In this document: one piece after another, positions 20,464-32,279 of the stretch | Numbering within the stretch: the stretch's first letter is position 1 | Layout: the number at the start of each line of letters is the position of its first letter | Origin: Diplosphaera chodatii | Taxonomy: Eukaryota; Chlorophyta; Trebouxiophyceae; Prasiolales; Stichococcaceae | NCBI GenBank assembly: GCA_032358165.1 | Contig: JAALGY010000059.1 | Span: 1,178,001-1,242,000 of the forward strand | Direction of reading: 5' to 3' | Length of the DNA: 64,000 bases | Translations under genes and position numbers: made by a program | The notes under the pieces: generated by a model | What the model was told of the DNA's origin: nothing | Databases searched by the model: none | Seen by the model: the letters and a program-made list of their open reading frames with translations, nothing else

Positions 20464-23150
20464 TCACTTGCCGCCGGTCCAGCCGGTCTTCTTCAGCCAG
20501 CCGGGCCAGTCCAAGAAGGCGCCCCTGCCGCACAGCTGCTCGCCGCTGGACGTATCGATATCGCCGTAGTACCCGTGCTCCTGGAACCTGCAGGAGACGC
20601 ATACGTGCAACACGCGTCAGTACGCTAAGCTGAGGCTCTGCCATGGCATGGGTCCCTCACCACCCATGCACACCACAGTGCAGGCTGCGAGTGCGCTGCT
20701 GTCTCGCATGGTGCAGCTGGCATCAACGAAACCGGCTACTCCCGGCTATGCTGTGTGATGCTGGTCAGCAGACAGTGGCGCAGCCACAGCACGCACCAGC
20801 CGAACATCTGGCCAATCTCCTCGTTCGACTTCATGAGCTGCTCCAACGGCACCACGTTCAGCTTGGCCGTCCTGCCTGCAGAGCCAGATGCACTGCCGTA
20901 TATATGATTACACGCACGAAAGCAGGCAGCCCTCGCCCAGTGTGGCTATGCTGCGCAGCTGCTGGCTAACTGTACGTCGGTGGCTACGTGTGCACCAGCT
21001 TGCCGCAGGGCAGGGACATCGTCAGGCAAATTGAGCACCAGCTTGCGTGTGCTGGCAGCACAGGGGCAGCAGGCGGGGTTGACATTCCACCCACAACACG
21101 CCACGTTCAGGCAACAAAGTCACCGTTATGCAAAAGCAGGGTTGTCAGAGGTGTGTCACCTGTCACCGCCTCAAAGTCGGACAGCCACTTGGACAGCGGC
21201 TCGTTGTAGCCGCACAGCGCGACGTGCAGCCCGTTGAAGCGCTTTGCGCCCGCCGCATCCTCTAGCGCTCCCAGCGCGCCCTTGCCTGCAATGGAAACAC
21301 GTGCCTGGCTGTCCGTCAATCACGGCCAGTCCCTGAGAACAGACCCGCCAGGCGGGCGCTTTGCACTGGTTCGGCTGTGGAGTGCACCGCACAAGCTGGC
21401 GACCCTCTCCTTTCAGGTGTCGAGAGCAGCGCACCCATCACGTCGGATGGGTCCCCGCCCACCAGCTTCGTGTCGGGTGGCAGCGCCAGGCTGAACTCAA
21501 CCTCGCCCGCCTGTGACAGCACGGGACGCTCCAACCCTTCAACATTTCACTGAGTTCTGCCATAAATAGGGAGCCTGCAGTTGTCTATCTTGCCTTGCTC
21601 AGATGCATGGAGGAAGGAAATGGATGGCATGGAAAGCGACAACTGCTGTGCCGCTTCTGTCAGCGCCACACTGGGTTTCAGTTCCGGCACCGCACCTCGT
21701 TCTCCTTCGTGAACATGCCCTTCATGTTCTGGAGGACCATGCACACCATCTCAGCACGACATCTTCAAATTGCTTGTACTGGTGGCGCTTGCACACCCTG
21801 TGCCTATGTCGGTGTTCTTGCGGCCGGCTGCATGGGCGGTGAACTTGGTGTTGCGCGCCTCACCTCGAAGTAGTACGGCGGCTCCAGGAAAGCAACATAC
21901 TCAAACCCCTGCTTCAGTATCGTGGGCTCTGCCTGGCACAGCAGCCACACGTGTCGCCAGCAGGCTATGCACGCCAGTGTACGCACTGCGTCGGGCACTT
22001 GGGCATGCTTGTGTGTGTTGCAGCGTCACAGCGCAGGGCATCTGCAGTCCGGCACATGGCTCCGAGCGGCGCTCCATTCATGCGGAGTGCGACCCTGCCC
22101 CACCTTGGCCTTGTCGCTGAAGTGCGCCACCTGCCACTTGCCGCCGCTAGCCCGCTCGGCGTTTGGCAGGCTGCTCCACAGGAACACCTGCGGCGCCGTG
22201 TCATGTGTGATGCGGACATCTCAGCGCATGCGCAAGCATGCAGAGAGAGGCGACCCCGTGCTTCCGAGCGCGCTCATCGTGCGCGGCCGGCCTTCACCCC
22301 GCGCGGCGCCTGCCTCTAGCAGCTGGCCGTGAGCATGAGTGGGAAACGCCATGCAGAGCGGTCACCTTGACGCCGGCGGCCTTGGCCACCCTCGCCAGCC
22401 GCTCGCCCTGGCTCGTCTCCTGGCCCTGGTTGGTCGGGTCCCTGCGTGCGCATCGCTTCGCAATAGCATGTGACGACATGGTTGCTATCCCGCTGCGACT
22501 CATGTCACCTTGCGTGCAAGATACGGTGCTGCCGCAGCGCATCACCGCCGCATCACGCATGCGCACGGCAAAACGCAAGCTGGTGCTCGTGAACAACAGT
22601 GCTTCACGCGTTCATCAAGCTTTAAAGGGTCACCAGGCAAGCAGCATGCGCCGCAGAAGGACCTCAGCACATTCACCAGAAGTTGGTGACGGCGAAGACG
22701 GCCCAGGCGCCCTGCAGCGCGTCCTTCAGGGCTGCCTCATCGTTCAGATCCGCGGCAACCAGCTCCGCTCCTGCGGCTTCCAGCTTCTGAGCTGCGGGCT
22801 TGCTGGTGTTCCTGGACATCAGAAAACGCCCTCGTGACCACCTGCACCTCTCATGCAGTCATTTTTCCACTGCATGCGTTGCCGAATGGCCGCGGCCTTT
22901 TATGACCGCATCGCCACGTCAGGCACTGCAGAGTCGTGATAAACGCATGTTAGCGTGAGAGGCTGCTGGAATGCACGCCTTTCATGGCTGATATGCGTTT
23001 CGGAAGTCAGCATTTGCAGGTGTGCAGAGGCAGAAAGCACCTGGTGACGGCCCGCACGGCGTACTTGCCGCTGCTGAGGAGCTGGTGTGCGACGCCGCCG
23101 CCCTGATTGCCGGTCGCGCCGAACACCGTGACGACTGGCTGCGGTGCCAT
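20464..23150 (-). CDS. NmrA-like NAD(P)-binding protein (NMRAL1/HSCARG type)
   Basis: Proteins of this family have a Rossmann fold of the atypical short-chain dehydrogenase group and act as NADPH redox sensors rather than enzymes. Exons (minus): 23041-23150, 22677-22811, 22366-22441, 22104-22187, 21864-21932, 21696-21728, 21435-21510, 21160-21285, 20797-20875, 20464-20587. All phases close to 303 aa, against about 299 for human NMRAL1. Marks: N-terminal VTVFGATGNQGG (Gly11/14/17), GAELVAADLND, AVFAVTNFW, a family-typical FLWSSLPN, HFSDKAK, LEPPYYFE, NMKGMF, and a C-terminal MKSNEEIGQMFGWFQEHGY. One exon is 33 nt. It diverges from the F-box/LRR gene with 479 bp between start codons. Confidence 0.87.
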
Positions 23151-23629
23151 GGTGTTAGGTTTGGATGCTGGCTGACAGACGACTGGGATCGATGCCGCGG
23201 AAGCAGTGCGGACTGCAGCGGCCGGGGATGCTGCTGCGGGTTCAGGAAAGTGCGTGATGTGTATGTGGAAGTATGCCATTGATGCGCGGCTTCATTATGC
23301 TGTGGAATCGTGGACATTACGCACGTCTAAGATCCCCAGGTGCAGCTGGGAAGCAGCTCAGGCAGCAGGAAGGGGGCAGGCTCATGCTGTCATGCACATC
23401 AGGTCGCCCACTGGGTGCCTCGCCAGAGCCGGTGTGTATGTGACATTACAGCGTGATCACGACAACACCTGCTGCATCTCAGCCGGGTCGAGGTGCTTGG
23501 CGCATCGGGGCTTGCACGTTCGCAATGTTGCTCCCTTTCACGTCTAGGGGTGCAGGTGCACGAGTATTGTCTGACATCCGACCGCACGTTTGCTTGCCGC
23601 CCTGCTATTAGACTCAGAAGGCGCTCAGC
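23151..23629. promoter_or_regulatory. Shared upstream region of NMRAL1-like and F-box/LRR genes
   Basis: These 479 bp separate two divergent start codons, so they must hold both promoters and 5' UTRs. I see no TATA-like or named operator element with confidence. Confidence 0.5.
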
Positions 23630-26600
23630 ATGGTGGACGCCGACGGCGCAGCGAGGACCGCACGCATCACAGACCTGCCACCCCACCTGCTGGTGCGGTC
23701 TCATCATCTGCTTCATGTACGTGTGCAGTCTTCCCGCAACACCCACTGACAACCAGTCGCACATTGCTCGCTACACTGTCCGTCCACGTGCACCGCTACC
23801 GCACAGAGGGTGACAGGCAGATGGCAGCATTGGTGCTGGCCAACGGCATGAGCGGCTGGTGCAAGCGCATACCCTTTGGGACACTCTTGTTAGCAAGGCG
23901 AAGGCAGCAACCCGGCTACAGCCGCGTCAGCGGTCCATGTCTGGGTGGTCGTGCACACAGCAGCTGCGCCATCACGGTGCCTCTTGACACCGCTGTCCTG
24001 TGACTTTGGCACAAGGGATATAAAGTATAAACTTTATACCCCTTGGTTTGGTTTGGCAGGCGCTGGTGCTGGAGAACCTGACCGACGTGGCGGACCTGGC
24101 GCGGTGCGCTCTGGTGGCCAGCTCGTGGCACGACACCGTCAGGACGGGGTTCTGGCCCCACGCCCGGCGGCTACGCGTGCGCAGCCAGGGCGACGGCGGC
24201 GCGGCGGCGATGGCGTGGGCGGCGCGGCGCTGCGTGAGCGTCACGGAGGTGCTGCCCCGCTGCTGCTGTTCTGTTGCATGCGCAGGACACCATCCCGTGC
24301 CACCCAGGACAATGCAACCCTGCGCCAGTCGCGCACAGCGTCGTGGTGGCACAACCCTGCTGCTGCCAGAAGCACCCCCTCCGGACCTGCACCCATATGT
24401 AAGTACAGCAGTGGCGCGTGGCGCCGCTGCAGCGATGGCACCAGGCAGGGCTAGCTGCAAACGGATGCCTGCAGTCGACGTGTGCCTGCAGTCGGGACCG
24501 CCTTGTGGCAGAGCCGTGCACTTGCTGCTGCAGGTGGACGCCTCCGGCTGCGCGGCGTTCACAGAGGCGGACCTGGCGCCGCTGTCGCGCCTGCCGCTCG
24601 AGTCGCTGAGCCTCGCCCGCTGCTGGAACTTCGAGGTGCGCCCACCTGGCAACTGGACATCAGATGAGGTTACCTGGCTGGCTGGACATTGTTGATGGCC
24701 CAGCATATAAGTGCCTGCCGTGCCGGTGGTGCATCGCCAAAGACGCCTAGTGTCCTTTTGCTTTGCTGAGTGCTGGGGTACCACATGGTTTGGATGACGG
24801 AGCATGGTTGGAGGCTGCAGGGCTATGAGCTGCTGGGGGCGCTCGCGAGCCGCGGGTCGCTGCGGCGTGTGGACCTGTCAGACACAGCCATCCAGATCGA
24901 CATGCTGGCGGCCGCGCTGCCTGTGTGCGGCGGCGGCGAGCCTGCCGGCGCCGGCGCCGCCATCGCAGCCGGCGGTCTGGCACACGACGGCGGCCCTGCA
25001 GCAGCCGGCGGCCTGGCTGCACACGGCGGCTATGCACAGGTGGTGGACTGGGCTGCAGCGGTGGAGGCCTCCGCTCCGCCGGCAGCGGCCGAGTCGCAGG
25101 TGGAGGAGCTGGTGCTGTCGCGCATCGGGTGAGTGGTCAGTCACACTCACTTCTGTTGACGTCGTTCAATACATGTCAAACATGCCCTACGCCACTGGTG
25201 GTCACTCATTACGGGAGGGGAAACGCCTCAGCGCAAGAGCACACATGACAGCACCTGGAGCGGAGGCACGCAAACCATGTTGATGTCTGGTGGCTCGGTC
25301 TGCTGACACCACCATGATGCTTTCATCGCGCAGCATCGAGAACGAGTACGGGCTGCGGGAGCTGCACTGGGTGGGCCCCGCGCTGCAGGCGCTGGACCTG
25401 TCCCGCAACGCCTGGCTGGCAACGCACCACGCGTACGGGCTGCTGGGCGGCGCGGCGGCGCGCATCACCCAGCTGCGCTCCCTGTGCCTGGCCGACTGCC
25501 CGCGCCTGCAGGTAATGTGTTCTGTGGTGTGCCCACAAAGTACTGGCTGTGTGACGTTCCTGTTGATTTGTCGGGGCTGTTGAGCAGCGCCGCTGGGCAC
25601 ATCATGCAGGCGTGCCCCCCTGTGCCTGGCCGCTGCCCGCGCCTGCAGTTAGCATGCATACTCAAGTGACTTGGACATGGAATGCACATGCCCTGCCTCG
25701 CAAAGCCAGCTCGAACGGCGCACTGTGGCCGTCACGAAGTGAAACTTGCAGCCCCACCGACTCTACTTCGCCTGCGATAATGGTCCTCAATGGTCCTCGA
25801 TTGCTGGCACACCACTTTGCGGGCTGTGACCCATTTTCCCAACACCCCTGCAGAGCATCCCGTGCGTGGATGCGCTCACCAGCCTGACGCGGCTGGACGT
25901 CAGCCGCACCGCCGTCTCCGGCGGCTGCCTCGCGTCGGTTTCCAAGCGCTGCCGCCGCCTGACGTGAGCGTCGTCAGCCTGCAGTTCTGTGTGTGGCTGC
26001 ACATGTGCACAGTTTCAGAGACAGCACCCCTCGCACCTGCACCCCTGGAGAGGTCATGATGATCTGGCGCAAGCACGCACAGCATGTTGGCACTTTGTGT
26101 CCACTGTTCCAGCAGAGCAGTACGTTGCGATGAAGGCTGTCATCGGCATGCCTCTGCAGGAGCCTCGCGGTCAGTGGGTGCCACAACCTGACCGCCACGG
26201 GGCTGGAGACCGCGGCGTATAACCTGCGGCTGACGCGCCTGGAGGCGGACGATCTGCCGGGCGCGGGGGAGGGGGTGGCGGCGATTGTGGCCAACATGCC
26301 GCTGCTGGCCGCCAGCGCCTCGCCCGGCAGCCCCGCCAGCGCCAGGTGACACCTGGCTCTCGAGTGTTTAGCAGGTTCATATGAAAGACAATTTTGGTCT
26401 GACCAGGACGCCCCCTGTCACCGGTTGGGTTTTGATGCCTCTTCTATGGTGATCCATCAAGGTACAGCCGGCTGCTCATGCTCTGCATGGTAACACCAGC
26501 AATGCCGGACGAGGTTTGCTGCAAGTGGTGGTCGTGTGCGTTGCGCATGTGTGCAAGTGCTGCTGGCCAGTGTCGCGCCCTTTGTTGCTGTAGATGCTGA

Positions 26601-29600
26601 TTCTGCCGTCAGTCGTGCAGCGCCGGCGCCCGCCTGTTCGAGGTCAGCGCCTGCTGCGGCGGGCTGACGGATGCGACGCTGGCCGAGGTCGCGCAGTATA
26701 TGCGGCTGCTGGCCGCGATGGCCGGCGGCGGCGGCGGCGGCGGCGGCAGCGTTGGCAGCGGCAGCAGCAGGGCAGGCCTGCAGCCGGCCGCCTTACCAGC
26801 GGCAGGAGGGGATGGTGAGGCGGACGCGGCAGCACAAGCGGCGGGAGCAGGGGAAGCTGTGGACCGGGCAGTGGAGGCGGGGCGCGCCGCGGCCGCAGCA
26901 GCCCTGGCTGAGGCGCTCGGCAGCGACTTCGTGCCTGCGAAGGCAGGGTCAGGGGCAGGGACGGGTGCAGCAGGTGACGCCGGCGTGGCCGCCGCAGCGC
27001 AGGAGCTGCTCCCGGCGCCAGCCTCACGACCCCAGACAACAGGTCGGTGGCAGTCGGCACGGTGTGTGCTGATCCAAACAAGGTTGAGGTCATATGCAGG
27101 GTGTTGCAGGAAGCGTGTGGGCATGTCTGCGCTGTGCAGCCTCCGTGTCAAGAGCAGCTGCTGGCAGCTACCATTGTCAGTCGGCCGTGAGTACAGCGTC
27201 ATGTCCGCTGTCTGAGCTGGCAGGCTGCAGTCAAAGCAGCTCGTGCTACAGGTCATGAGCAGGACTCGACAGTGTTGCGTGCCGCGCAGCGGGCTTTGCT
27301 GTGCTGCGGGTGGCGGGGTGCGCGCGGTTGGGGCGGCACGGGCTGTCGGCGCTGGCGGGCGTCGGCGCCTTTTCGCATTTACGCGAGCTGGACGTGTCGC
27401 ACCTGGACGGCCTGTGGGCCAAGCCGGTGAGCCTCTCTACCTTATACATTTGAAAGTACAGATTCGGAATTTTTCCATTTCTGACCCAAAAGCACTCATC
27501 AAGGGTTCTGGTTCAAAATCACTTGTCAAGGGTCCATCGGTCAGGGTCATCGCGTGTCACCCCCTGCCGATGCGTGGCACATCTGCCGCACACACCCCCT
27601 GTCAAGCAGTGCACTGCGGTTGCTGATGCCCAGGTCTGTGTGCAGCAGGTCCCCTGTGCAAGCTGCACACCCAGCCGTGCTGAAGGGTATCAAGATATGA
27701 GCAGCAGCCCTTGCTGTGGCAGCAGGCAGCCCTGCCGTCATCCCTGGCCCCTGTTGACCATGTAAAGCAGGCAGCCTTGCTGTCATCCCTGGCCCCTGCT
27801 GAACATGTAAAGCAGGCAGCCCTGCCGTCCTCCCTGGCCCCTGTTGACGATGTAAAGCAGGCAGCCTTGCCGTCATCCCTGGCCCCTGCTGACCATGCAA
27901 ACCCTGGCCCCTGGTGACCATGCAAACCCTACCCCCGCCCCGCAGGCGGGCGTGCTGTGCGAGGTGGCGGCGGCGGCGGGCGCGCACCTGGCCACGCTGC
28001 GCGCCGACGGCTGCAGCGTCAGCGACGCGGTGCTGGGCGCGCTGGCGGCGCACTGCTGCAACCTGCGGACGCTCAGCCTGGTGGGCTGCCGCGGCGTCAC
28101 GGACGCGGGGCTGGCCGCAATGGCCGCCGGCTGCCCCAGGTGAGCCCCGGAACTGCTCAGGGACGAGGAGCGCGAGCTGTGTGCTTGTGCTGTGGGGCGG
28201 CGCCAGGGCCTCGGCGAGCTGTCGACATCTGCGACTGCATGCAACGGGCTGCCCTCTGGTCTGGGAAGGGGCTGCTGGGCTGTGGGCAGGTGCAGGTGCT
28301 GCCAAGCTGCCTACGACACAGGAGGGGCGCCGTTGTGGGAGGCGTGATCAGCGTCTCCCGTCGGCTGCTCAGCAGCCGTCAAGCAAACTGGCTCGTGCCG
28401 AGCTGGCAGGCCGCCGCATGTTGGCACAGCGCACCCGCCTTCAAATGTTGTTGCGTTTCCCGCAGGCTGGCGGACCTGGCGCTGGGCGGCGGCTCGGCGC
28501 TGCTGTGGCGGGAGGACGCGTCGCTGCCCGCCTTCGGCGCCGCCGTCACGTCGCTGCGCCTGGCGCGCCGCAACCACCTGCAGGTGGGACCCTTCCCGAC
28601 CCCGACAGATGTGGTGTCACCACCCAGCCCTCAGATCAAGCAGGCATTGCGCCCTATCACCCACCGATGGCGCCCATTGTTTGCACCTCCATCACTCTTT
28701 CTGCTGTGCTGCTGCTTGTTGCATATGATTTCTGCTTGAGCTTGCGCTGCCTGAAGTATGAGTGTTGCTGGATGTGCAGGACGCGCGGCTGGTGGCGGCG
28801 CTGGAGTCGCTGCCGCATTTGGGGTCCCTGGTGCTGGCCGCCTGCGCCGACATCACCGACCGCAGCCTGCAGGTGCGGATGATGCTGTTGCCGTTCACAA
28901 GAACTCTGTGTGGAAATGTACGAACGACGTGTATGTGTAGCGAAAGGTGGTCAGGGGTGTGCAGCTTTGTGGTGCTGCTGTCATCCCCTGCAGGCAGCTT
29001 GTGGGAGTAGGGCGCAAGAAAAGCCCCCTGCAGGTCACCACTGTCATCCTGAAGCCTTTCCCTGTCACGATGGTTGCTGCAGGCGCTGCCGCTGGGGCTG
29101 TCGCACCTGCACCTGTCCGCGTGCGAGCGGCTGACGGGGGTGGGCCTGTCCCGCCTCAGCCGCCTGCGCAGCCTGCGCCTCAGCGGCTGCCCCGCCATCA
29201 CCGAGACCGCGGTGCAGGTGCGGTGCCGCAGTAGACAGAGCAGCTCACAGACTTTGAGCGCACAGGCGGTTTACATATCGGACGCCAAGCGCAGCATAGC
29301 TGCTGGTGCCTTTGTGGGTACTGTTGGTCAGGCTGCTATACTATGGCAGTGAGGGGTGTCAGGAGTCAATTGTCATGATGGGGTAAAATATGGGCGCTGC
29401 TGATGTGGCGTTGTCGGTCTACTGCAGGCGGTGTCGGCGGCGTGCCGGCAGCTGCAGGTGCTGGAGCTGCCGACGGACATGCCAGTCGGCTGCCTGCCGT
29501 CCCAGTGCCCCGGCTCCTCGGGTGCGCATTGCCCAAGTCCTCTTCTAAGAGGAGTGTTTGTTGCCGAATGTCCTACAGCTGCAATCGGGCGCACATGACC

Positions 29601-29862
29601 CCAGCAGCCGCCTTGCGGATGTACGCACCGCCACCTGTGGGTGGACAATGATGGCGGAAGTGCTGGCGGTGTCTGGCCACTATGCAGTGCCTCCCAGCCT
29701 GTCGGCAAGGCAGTGAATCAAAGAGGAGTCTAGTGTGCTGCAGGGCATCTGCGGGGCGTCAAGGTGGAGGGCGGCCGTCAGCGCAACACACACTGGCTGC
29801 GCCGCCGCCACCCCGCCCGGGCAGCCAGCGCCGGCGGCGGCGGCGGCGGTGGCGCCACCTGA
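23630..29862 (+). CDS. F-box protein with leucine-rich repeats
   Basis: It is probably the substrate receptor of an SCF (Skp1-cullin-F-box) ubiquitin ligase; the substrate is unknown. Exons: 23630-23692, 24060-24248, 24534-24635, 24821-25128, 25334-25511, 25854-25963, 26160-26345, 26621-27042, 27290-27426, 27946-28139, 28466-28583, 28780-28872, 29083-29217, 29428-29521, 29744-29862. All phases close to 815 aa. The F-box spans exons 1-2 (ITDLPPHLL, ALVLENLTDVADLARCALV, SSWHD). About a dozen Cys/Leu-type LRRs follow, such as LRTLSLVGCRGVTDAGL and LRSLRLSGCPAITETA. Two low-complexity Ala/Gly-rich inserts interrupt them (exons 4 and 8). The C-terminal tail is Arg-rich then poly-Gly. The exon 1 start is the only ATG that joins the F-box in phase. 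Confidence 0.82.
27725..27927. repeat. 45-bp minisatellite, about 4.5 units
   Basis: Units begin GGCAGCC(C/T)TGC at 27725, 27770, 27815 and 27860, followed by a half unit to 27927. Each contains CATCCCTGGCCCCTG and GACCATGTAAAGCA variants. It lies in the intron before exon 10 of the F-box/LRR gene, ending just short of the acceptor. Since 45 is a multiple of 3, it stays open on both strands, which creates spurious repeat ORFs. Confidence 0.88.
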
Positions 29863-30332
29863 TAGTGTGCAGCGGGGCACGCAAGGGCTTCCGATCCGAC
29901 AAAGTTTGCGTCCAGATCATGCTGTTGGCTCCAAGACGAAGCCGGCAATAGATGCTCAAGCAGTCATTGCTGCACCAGCACAACATGCAATGCATCTGTG
30001 GCGTTGACAGATACCGTGGTTGAGATCTTGCGAACAACAGATGCAGTGTGTTCATCACGGTAAATTTTTGAAGAGGACATGGCTGTGTGCATTTGATCCC
30101 GCACTTGCTTCCGCCCTGATGGCTGTCTATCTACTAAGCTTGAGTCCTGGCTTCCGCCAGTCTTGCTTCATGTGGCATCGATTGCGCTGAAGCGCTTACT
30201 ACCCATGCTCCCATGGTACCTGCTGGGTACCTGCTGAACTGCAGCATCATTCATATCATGTTGCAGCTGCGGCCAGTCACGTGATGTGAGGGAGTATCCG
30301 GTTTGATCAACTGCTAGATGGTTGCTCCTTGA

Positions 30333-30337
30333 TGTAA
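30333..30337 (+). terminator. TGTAA poly(A) signal candidate
   Basis: First plus-strand TGTAA after the F-box/LRR stop (about 470 bp downstream). It is only 26 bp before the stop codon of the convergent BTB gene, so the two 3' ends would nearly touch or overlap. Confidence 0.3.
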
Positions 30338-30362
30338 CCTGCCCTATCTCACCCGAGATGTC

Positions 30363-31567
30363 TTACAACATTGTCACTTGAATTGACAGGCGGACCATAG
30401 TGAACACAGCAGCCAGCGTGCAGCACCAGTCCAAATCACCAGCAGTCGGCTGCTGCCGTGACAAAGTACATCGAACCGCATTCAACGGGCAGACGATGCG
30501 TTGTATCATAAGGTTACTCTGACACACGCTGGCCAGTACAAAAGTGTGACAACCGCGTCCCTCCGTCATGAGGCTCAGTGCTTCTATGAAGGTGGTCGAT
30601 GCAGCCAGGACAAATACCAAAAACGCACAACATGTAACAAGTTCTCCCAAAAGGATTCCTATGCCAATACCTTCAGATGTTGACAGGCTGATTAGCACAT
30701 TATCCTCCCGGTAGAAGTGGAGCTTGGTACACAGTTCCTTGTGCCACTTCAAGTCTGCTCTTTGCGTGTCTACAACTGCTGCAACCGCGGCAATGCTTGC
30801 CGCTGGCAGGTCTGCATACCACTTGTCACCATGCTCCCTGTGCACACCGTAACGTTGTACCTTGACACAGCGTTCATAGCATGCTGCACTGATGATGATG
30901 TGATGCAGCGAGGTCAATGGACAGCTTGCGTCAAGCTGTACGGGTGTATTGATATATTTCAAAGCAGCACTGTATCTTGACGACATAACCTGAATATATA
31001 CCTCCTCAGTTGTGCGAACGTGTCGCCCGCCGCGATGGCATCCTGGCACCTTGCCACCACGTCATCTAAGCCGTATGCAGCAGCCAATGCCAGCACTTGT
31101 GGCAGCTGTTGCGGACTGAGGTTCGCATCCCGCAGGGCGGCTGTGCATCTGGTGTACATGCCAGACAAGTCGTACTTCCTTGCCAGCTCCAGCAGCGGCC
31201 CAATGTTGTCCCATGTCAGCTTCAGCCGTGAATCGTACATGCCCGCCAACAGAAGCTGCACGTGCGAGCCGCTTTCACTCAGGCTGAGCTCCGCCGTCGA
31301 GATCTCTGACAGCAGTGACCTGCGCACGATGGGAGCCAACATGGACCATGGCATGTTCTGCTGATAGGTCGTCACTGTGCCGTGACATCACACGTCAACA
31401 TAAATAGTCAGAACCTTTCAAACACGGCCGCATTGCACAGCAGCATGTGTGGTAATGGGTGCAATCTATCACCTCAACACCGAGGATTGCTGCTTCAGCG
31501 TGTTTTCGTGCACACGGAATGTCTGCCCGTCGCTGCTGTGCAGGGTGAAGTCAGCCGCGGCGGACAT
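30363..31567 (-). CDS. BTB/POZ-type protein with C-terminal membrane segment, copy 1
   Basis: BTB proteins dimerise and often link substrates to cullin-3. Exons (minus): 31473-31567, 31002-31319, 30363-30837, phases closing to 295 aa. The BTB core begins FTLHSSDGQTFRVHENTL, then SSVLRSLLSE, and continues LLLAGMYD and LLELARKYDL, the usual end of a BTB fold followed by BACK-like helices (LPQVLALAAAYGLDD). After EHGDKWYADLPAAS, a long hydrophobic stretch (about residues 195-225, GILLGELVTCC then AFLVFVLAAS) predicts a membrane anchor. The tail past it is unlike copy 2. Intron positions and phases equal those of copy 2, and exon 2 is 318 nt in both. The first exon could extend further upstream, so the start is uncertain. 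Confidence 0.75.
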
Positions 31568-32279
31568 GGCTGCTCGCGGCTCAAACTCGGACGCTGTCAG
31601 AGCCTTTCTTGGGTTAAGATGTACGGCGACATATATGTATGTGTAGCAGCAGCAACTTGGCGCCTTGTTTATGCATGTGCAACGATACATGCGCTCCGCA
31701 GCATTGTTGTCTGTTGTGTATGGCACTGCTGGCTTAGACATGTGCAAGTGCACCGCAGGCCGTGCATGCCACGCTGTTTTGGTGCAAAGCACGGCAAATG
31801 GCCCAAACCAGTAGCTGCAGCATTGCTTCAGCGTCAGAGTTGCAGCGCAAACGTCATCCTGCAGCGTTGAGTGCAGTGCCTCAGGTGCACCTCGGCTCGA
31901 GGCATCCGACGTTTGGGCTCCCTGCTTCCAGCAGCGCTGGTTAGATCGGCCCAGCAGGCAAGATGCTCTGAACAGCGCGGCTCAGAAGCGCACAGCAGCG
32001 AGGTTCGTTGCATTGATGATCGGTAGATGCTGAAGCAAATGGCCATCATGCATGGCGCTTTGCGGGGCAACTGTATTGCTGTGCTTGTATGCATGCATGT
32101 GCCGCAGCCAGAGCATGGGGAGCTCAGCAACCGTCAAACAGCAGTGCATGATGCTGCCGCTGCCCGAACCTATCAAGCAGTCATCAACATCATCTAGCTG
32201 CGGCCGGCCTGGCTGTTCGATGCCTGGCAAGCACTCAAATCTGCACAGGGGCCACCAACCTGACGCGCATACATGCTCA
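31568..32279. other. Spacer between tandem BTB genes
   Basis: It holds upstream DNA of BTB copy 1 and the 3' flank of copy 2, with one dispersed element (31884-31937). No gene is seen. Confidence 0.5.
31884..31937 (+). repeat. Dispersed ~55-bp element, copy R4
   Basis: It carries GGTGCACCTCGGCTCGAGGC, then ATCCGACGTTTGGGCTCCC and TGCTTCCAGCAGCG. It lies about 320 bp upstream of the BTB copy 1 ATG, in opposite orientation to that gene. Confidence 0.72.

Noticed and set aside
27602..27925. Minus-strand ORF with 15-residue repeats
   Set aside because: It is the 45-bp minisatellite read in its open frame, inside an intron of a well-supported plus-strand gene.
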